Source: Polaribacter sp. SA4-10
GTDB lineage: Bacteria > Bacteroidota > Bacteroidia > Flavobacteriales > Flavobacteriaceae
Reading direction: 5' to 3'
Assembly: GCF_002163835.1 (NCBI RefSeq)
Contig: NZ_CP019331.1
Span: forward strand, 3,235,573-3,299,572
Length of the DNA stretch: 64,000 bases
Shown here: positions 61,700 through 64,000 of the stretch, in pieces
Numbering within the stretch: position 1 is the stretch's first letter
Layout: the number at the start of each line of letters is the position of its first letter
The notes under the pieces: generated by a model
The model's input: the letters and a program-made list of their open reading frames with translations, nothing else
Databases searched by the model: none
Told to the model about the DNA's origin: nothing
Made by a program: the position numbers and the translations under genes

Positions 61700-62134
61700 T
61701 TATTTTATAAATTTTATAGTAAAAGGATATTTGTAATTCTCTCCTTCTTTTGCTTTTAAAGCGGCAATAATTATTAATGCTATTTTTATAAGTCCTACAA
61801 TTCCTGCAATTGAAGCTAAGCCAACAAAACCAAATATGTTTCCAGAATTAAAATTGATGTTAATGTGATTAAAGTTGTCGAAATTATCGAAGTTTCTAAA
61901 AATTGAACCTACAAAAAAAGGAACAACAGATAGGGTAAGAATAAAAATATATAGCGAGTAACTAATGTTAAAGTTTACAGCTTCTTTGCCTTGTTTATCT
62001 AAAAAAGGACTTCTATCCTTTAAAGTTTGCCATGCAATTAAAGGTGTAATAATATTACCAAATGGAAATAGAAACCCTGCAAATGCAGAAATATGTATTA
62101 AAAATGCGTTGGTGTTTTCGTTGTTTTGTTTCAT
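61700..62134 (-). CDS. DUF4870 membrane protein
   Basis: About 144 residues from the ATG at 62134 (MKQNNENTNAFLIHISAFAG). Three to four membrane segments, with the DUF4870 hallmark LIAWQTLKDRSPFLDKQGKEAVNFN (split: KDRSPFLDKQGKEAVNFN near 42-59). Function unknown. The frame continues to an ATG at 62167, but that would put the -7 promoter box inside the gene, so the shorter start is chosen. First gene of the padR-pspC operon. Confidence 0.85.
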   Translation of the reverse strand: MKQNNENTNAFLIHISAFAGFLFPFGNIITPLIAWQTLKDRSPFLDKQGKEAVNFNISYSLYIFILTLSVVPFFVGSIFRNFDNFDNFNHININFNSGNIFGFVGLASIAGIVGLIKIALIIIAALKAKEGENYKYPFTIKFIK

Positions 62135-62164
62135 GATGTTATAAATATATAATACTATCTTATG

Positions 62165-62172
62165 CAAATATA
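62165..62172 (-). promoter_or_regulatory. -7 promoter element (TATATTTG) of the DUF4870-padR-pspC operon
   Basis: Exact TAnnTTTG on the minus strand, 31 bp before the ATG at 62134; it decides between two possible starts. Confidence 0.55.
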
Positions 62173-62185
62173 TATCTTTAAGAAG

Positions 62186-62211
62186 GTATTATGCAATACA
62201 TAGTACTGTAT
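62186..62211 (-). promoter_or_regulatory. Candidate PadR operators upstream of the padR operon
   Basis: Two overlapping inverted repeats: GTATT-N4-AATAC (62186-62199) and ATACA-N6-TGTAT (62196-62211). The second has the layout of the site of AphA, a PadR relative (ATGCA-N6-TGCAT). They cover the -25 to -50 zone of the promoter, where a repressor would block it. Confidence 0.45.
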
Positions 62212-62363
62212 TTAACGTTTTTTTAACATTTTAAATTTTATCTATTTTGAATTAAAAGCTTGATAGTAGTTGGTTTTGTTGAGTCTTAATATATTTTAGC
62301 TATCTTGTGAGCCGCTATTTTAATTCTCAATCAAAACTTATTTAACAATTATAAAACTCAAAA

Positions 62364-62819
62364 ATGATATTTACTCCAGGTAAAATTAATTTTTTTAATG
62401 CTATAAAATTGCCTTTGGCCTTTTTAGGTGGCGTAAGAGTAAAATCTATTTCAGATACAGAAGTAGTGGTTTCTATAAAACATAGATGGATGAATCAAAA
62501 TCCGTTTAATAGTATGTTTTGGGCAGCTCAAGGAATGGCGGCAGAAATGCCAACTGGAGTTTTAGTTATGAAAGCAATAAAAGATTCTAAGAGTAAAGTT
62601 TCTATGTTAGTTACGCATCAAGAAGCAGATTTTTTTAAAAAGGCTACAGGCAGCATTCTTTTTTCTTGTAAAGGAGGAAATCAAATTAGAGAAGCAATTC
62701 AAAAATCTATAAAAACAGGAGAAGGACAAGTTATTGTGTTAACTTCAGAAGGAAAAAATAAAGAAGGTGTTGTTGTTTCTAGATTTCAATTTCATTGGAG
62801 TTTGAGAGTGAAGCAATAA
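62364..62819 (+). CDS. DUF4442 hotdog-fold protein
   Basis: A 151-residue cytoplasmic protein of the DUF4442 family, relatives of thioesterases with the hotdog fold. WMNQNPFNSMFWAAQGMAAE (about 42-61) is the helix and surrounding segment where hotdog enzymes keep their catalytic residue; VVVSRFQFHWSLRVK is the closing strand. Activity and substrate are unknown. Divergent from the padR operon and followed directly by a small gene on the other strand. Confidence 0.87.
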   Translation: MIFTPGKINFFNAIKLPLAFLGGVRVKSISDTEVVVSIKHRWMNQNPFNSMFWAAQGMAAEMPTGVLVMKAIKDSKSKVSMLVTHQEADFFKKATGSILFSCKGGNQIREAIQKSIKTGEGQVIVLTSEGKNKEGVVVSRFQFHWSLRVKQ

Positions 62820-62820
62820 A

Positions 62821-62967
62821 TTATTTATTCTTTTTGTATAGTTCAGGTCTTTCTTCATTATAATCGCAATCTTGAAAAATACCGCAAGACACATTTGTGC
62901 GTACTAACGATTTTGTAATTTCAATTTGTTTATAAAAAGCTTCTATCTCTGGACTTAAATATTTCAT
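62821..62967 (-). CDS. Small 48-residue protein
   Basis: A short frame on the minus strand, MKYLSPEIEAFYKQIEITKS at the start and DYNEERPELYKKNK at the end, with two cysteines (SCGIFQDC). Amino acid composition and the absence of poly-Lys/Ile runs look like a real small soluble protein. Its stop is one base from the DUF4442 stop on the other strand, as expected for convergent genes. Function unknown; I recall similar tiny proteins in relatives but cannot name a family. Confidence 0.6.
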   Translation of the reverse strand: MKYLSPEIEAFYKQIEITKSLVRTNVSCGIFQDCDYNEERPELYKKNK

Positions 62968-63157
62968 TGTTATTTATTTATTTATTAGAAGTAATTTCAA
63001 AAATAAGCAAAATAATTAAAGGCTAATTTAGTTTTACTGATTCACTTCTTAAAAATTACAAAGAAGAATTATTGTATTAAAAAATAGTTAAATCTATAGA
63101 TGATACTACTTTATATTGTTTGAATTCCTATGATACGTGTTTGTACTTAATTTATTG

Positions 63158-63247
63158 ATAACTTCTTTGGCTTTATTATTAAAAGAAATACAAATTTCTG
63201 CACAATCATTACAATATCATATTGCAGAGATTGAAGAACACCTTTAA
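63158..63247 (+). pseudogene. Degenerate copy of the DUF2721 gene 3' end
   Basis: The plus strand codes ITSLALLLKEIQISAQSLQY then HIAEIEEHL and a stop; this matches IVSLLLLIKEIQISAQALQY then HIADIEEHL of the DUF2721 protein ending at 56902. Many differences are silent. No start or upstream part of the gene is present (a stop precedes it at about 63155). Confidence 0.85.
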
Positions 63248-63306
63248 AAGGAATAGATTTTATTCTTATAATAGCGTTTATTTAGGTTTTAATAGATATA
63301 AAAAAC

Positions 63307-63340
63307 AAGAAAGAGGAAGCCTATTTGCTTTCTCTTTCTT
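63307..63340 (-). terminator. Terminator of the OmpA-family gene
   Basis: AAGAAAGAGGAAGC pairs with GCTTTCTCTTTCTT (one G-T pair) around a six-base loop; on the minus strand a T run follows after one G. Confidence 0.7.
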
Positions 63341-63374
63341 GCATTTTAATAATTTCGTAATACTATGACCTCTG

Positions 63375-64000
63375 TTATTTTAGGTCGTTAGGTATAAATA
63401 TAAAATATGTTTTTCTATTTTCTTTATGATCCTTATCACTGCACTTTACGCCATCTATACAGTCATTCTTTATCTCTTGTTCACCAAAACCTTTTATTTC
63501 AATTCTATCAGAATTTACCTTTTCAGATTTTAGATATTCTTTTACCGATTCAGCACGTTTAATAGAAAGCGTGTCATTATATGCAGTTCTTCCTCTAGCA
63601 TCTGCATGTGATTCTAATTTAACTTTGTCTTCTGGGTACTTCTTTAAATAATCAGTAACAAGCTTTAATAGTTTTTTTGCTGGTTCGGTAATAGTTGTAT
63701 CATCATACTCAAAAGTGATAGGTCCTATTTTTATCAAATGAAAATCTTTAGAAACTGGAGTAAGATCGTCTTTGTTTGTTAAATTAACAGTGTCTAAAGT
63801 ACCATCATATCCTTTTTTATCTACTTTAAAAACATAATCACTGCCTATTGGTAATTCAATGGAGTATTTCCCTTGCTTATTGGATGCTATAGTATCTATT
63901 ATTTTTCCTTCTTTTTTTGATATGGTAATAGTTGCTTTAGGTATCGTAATAGATGTCTTCTGTATCTTAATAGAATCTATTATTTTTTGTAAAATGAAAC
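63375..64000 (-). CDS. OmpA-family protein with carboxypeptidase-regulatory-like domain (cut by right edge)
   Basis: The minus-strand frame is open from the window edge (FILQKIIDS...) to a stop at 63375, about 208 codons, and no start is needed inside. The last ~110 residues are an OmpA peptidoglycan-binding domain: LESHADARGRTAYNDTLSIK and RAESVKEYL, with the key Asp and Arg. Before it lies a beta-sandwich segment (SNKQGKYSIELPIGSDYVFK) typical of CarboxypepD_reg-like domains. Such two-part proteins anchor envelope machines to peptidoglycan; PorE of the type IX system has this order, but the missing N-terminus prevents a firm call. Confidence 0.85.
   Translation of the reverse strand, partial: FILQKIIDSIKIQKTSITIPKATITISKKEGKIIDTIASNKQGKYSIELPIGSDYVFKVDKKGYDGTLDTVNLTNKDDLTPVSKDFHLIKIGPITFEYDDTTITEPAKKLLKLVTDYLKKYPEDKVKLESHADARGRTAYNDTLSIKRAESVKEYLKSEKVNSDRIEIKGFGEQEIKNDCIDGVKCSDKDHKENRKTYFIFIPNDLK

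Larger units (their letters stand above)
62968..63374. other. Intergenic region holding a gene-tail relic and a terminator
   Basis: About 400 bp without an intact gene. It holds the relic described at 63158-63247 and the hairpin at 63307-63340; the rest is AT-rich spacer with nothing I can name. Confidence 0.6.

Noticed and set aside
62135..62167. Longer start for the DUF4870 gene
   Set aside because: The -7 box TATATTTG overlaps the upstream ATG; the second ATG begins the conserved MKQN... sequence.
63375..63737. Treating the OmpA domain as a complete 120-residue gene
   Set aside because: The frame stays open upstream to the window edge and codes a typical regulatory-like domain, so the gene is a larger one cut by the edge.

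Overview
This window is a piece of chromosome from a low-GC (roughly 30%) member of the Bacteroidota, most likely a marine Flavobacteriaceae of the Polaribacter/Tenacibaculum kind. The evidence is the content: a type IX secretion sorting domain, a carboxypeptidase-regulatory-domain outer-membrane receptor, head-GIN and PspC/PadR genes, tandem DUF368 proteins, a fused hemCD gene, surface-lipoprotein signals of the C-SSSDDD kind, and promoters of the Bacteroidota form TAnnTTTG with hardly any Shine-Dalgarno sequences. I see no tRNA, rRNA, CRISPR array, prophage or transposase gene. The species call is an inference.

Layout. 1-8.6 kb: a TIGR01777-type epimerase cut by the left edge, a VWA/AAA+ (MoxR-like) pair, a YdeI-like protein, two secreted peptidases, and an ECF sigma factor with its presumed anti-sigma partner and a divergent membrane gene. 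8.7-16 kb: htpG, a FabH-like ketosynthase, an outer-membrane receptor, a CoA-binding protein. 15-18.4 kb: a minus-strand operon pyrR-pyrB-unknown-T9SS domain protein-rnz. 18.5-34.3 kb: TPR protein, PLP enzyme, two DUF368 putative undecaprenyl-phosphate translocases plus aroE, DUF349 protein, zinc-ribbon-like protein with Nif3, lpxK, then symporter-pdxH-sixA-ppx, then recR. 34.3-35.7 kb: a tandem duplication of a surface-lipoprotein gene, each copy bounded by a copy of the recR 3' end. 35.7-47.9 kb: a haem island (hemJ, hemH, a SpoU methyltransferase and an AraC regulator on the minus strand; hemA, hemCD, hemB, hemL, hemE, an EI24 protein and hemF on the plus strand) giving the protoporphyrin-dependent route from glutamyl-tRNA to haem. 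48-56.4 kb: porin-like protein and YceI, an acyltransferase E2, GNAT, pdhA-pdhC, a secreted protein and VanX-like dipeptidase. 56.5-64 kb: DUF2721, an acyl-reductase-like SDR, the DUF4870-PadR-PspC-headGIN-NTF2 envelope-stress locus, DUF4442, a 48-residue gene and an OmpA-family gene cut by the right edge.

The most unusual structures are not ordinary genes. (1) A GxxExxY-family (PD-(D/E)XK-like) gene sits inside the haem operon between two ungapped 100-bp direct repeats (about 84% identical, 490 bp apart), as if a [gene + repeat] cassette had been added. (2) The last 14 codons of recR, including its stop, occur three times, separating two lipoprotein genes. (3) A degenerate copy of the last ~30 codons of the DUF2721 gene lies 6 kb away from it. 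Together these suggest that gene 3' ends serve as landing or recombination points. (4) Three promoters share GTAACC-N16-(C/A)GTC: two divergent ones at the ECF sigma gene and one 52 kb away before the head-GIN gene, pointing to a small ECF regulon visible within one window.
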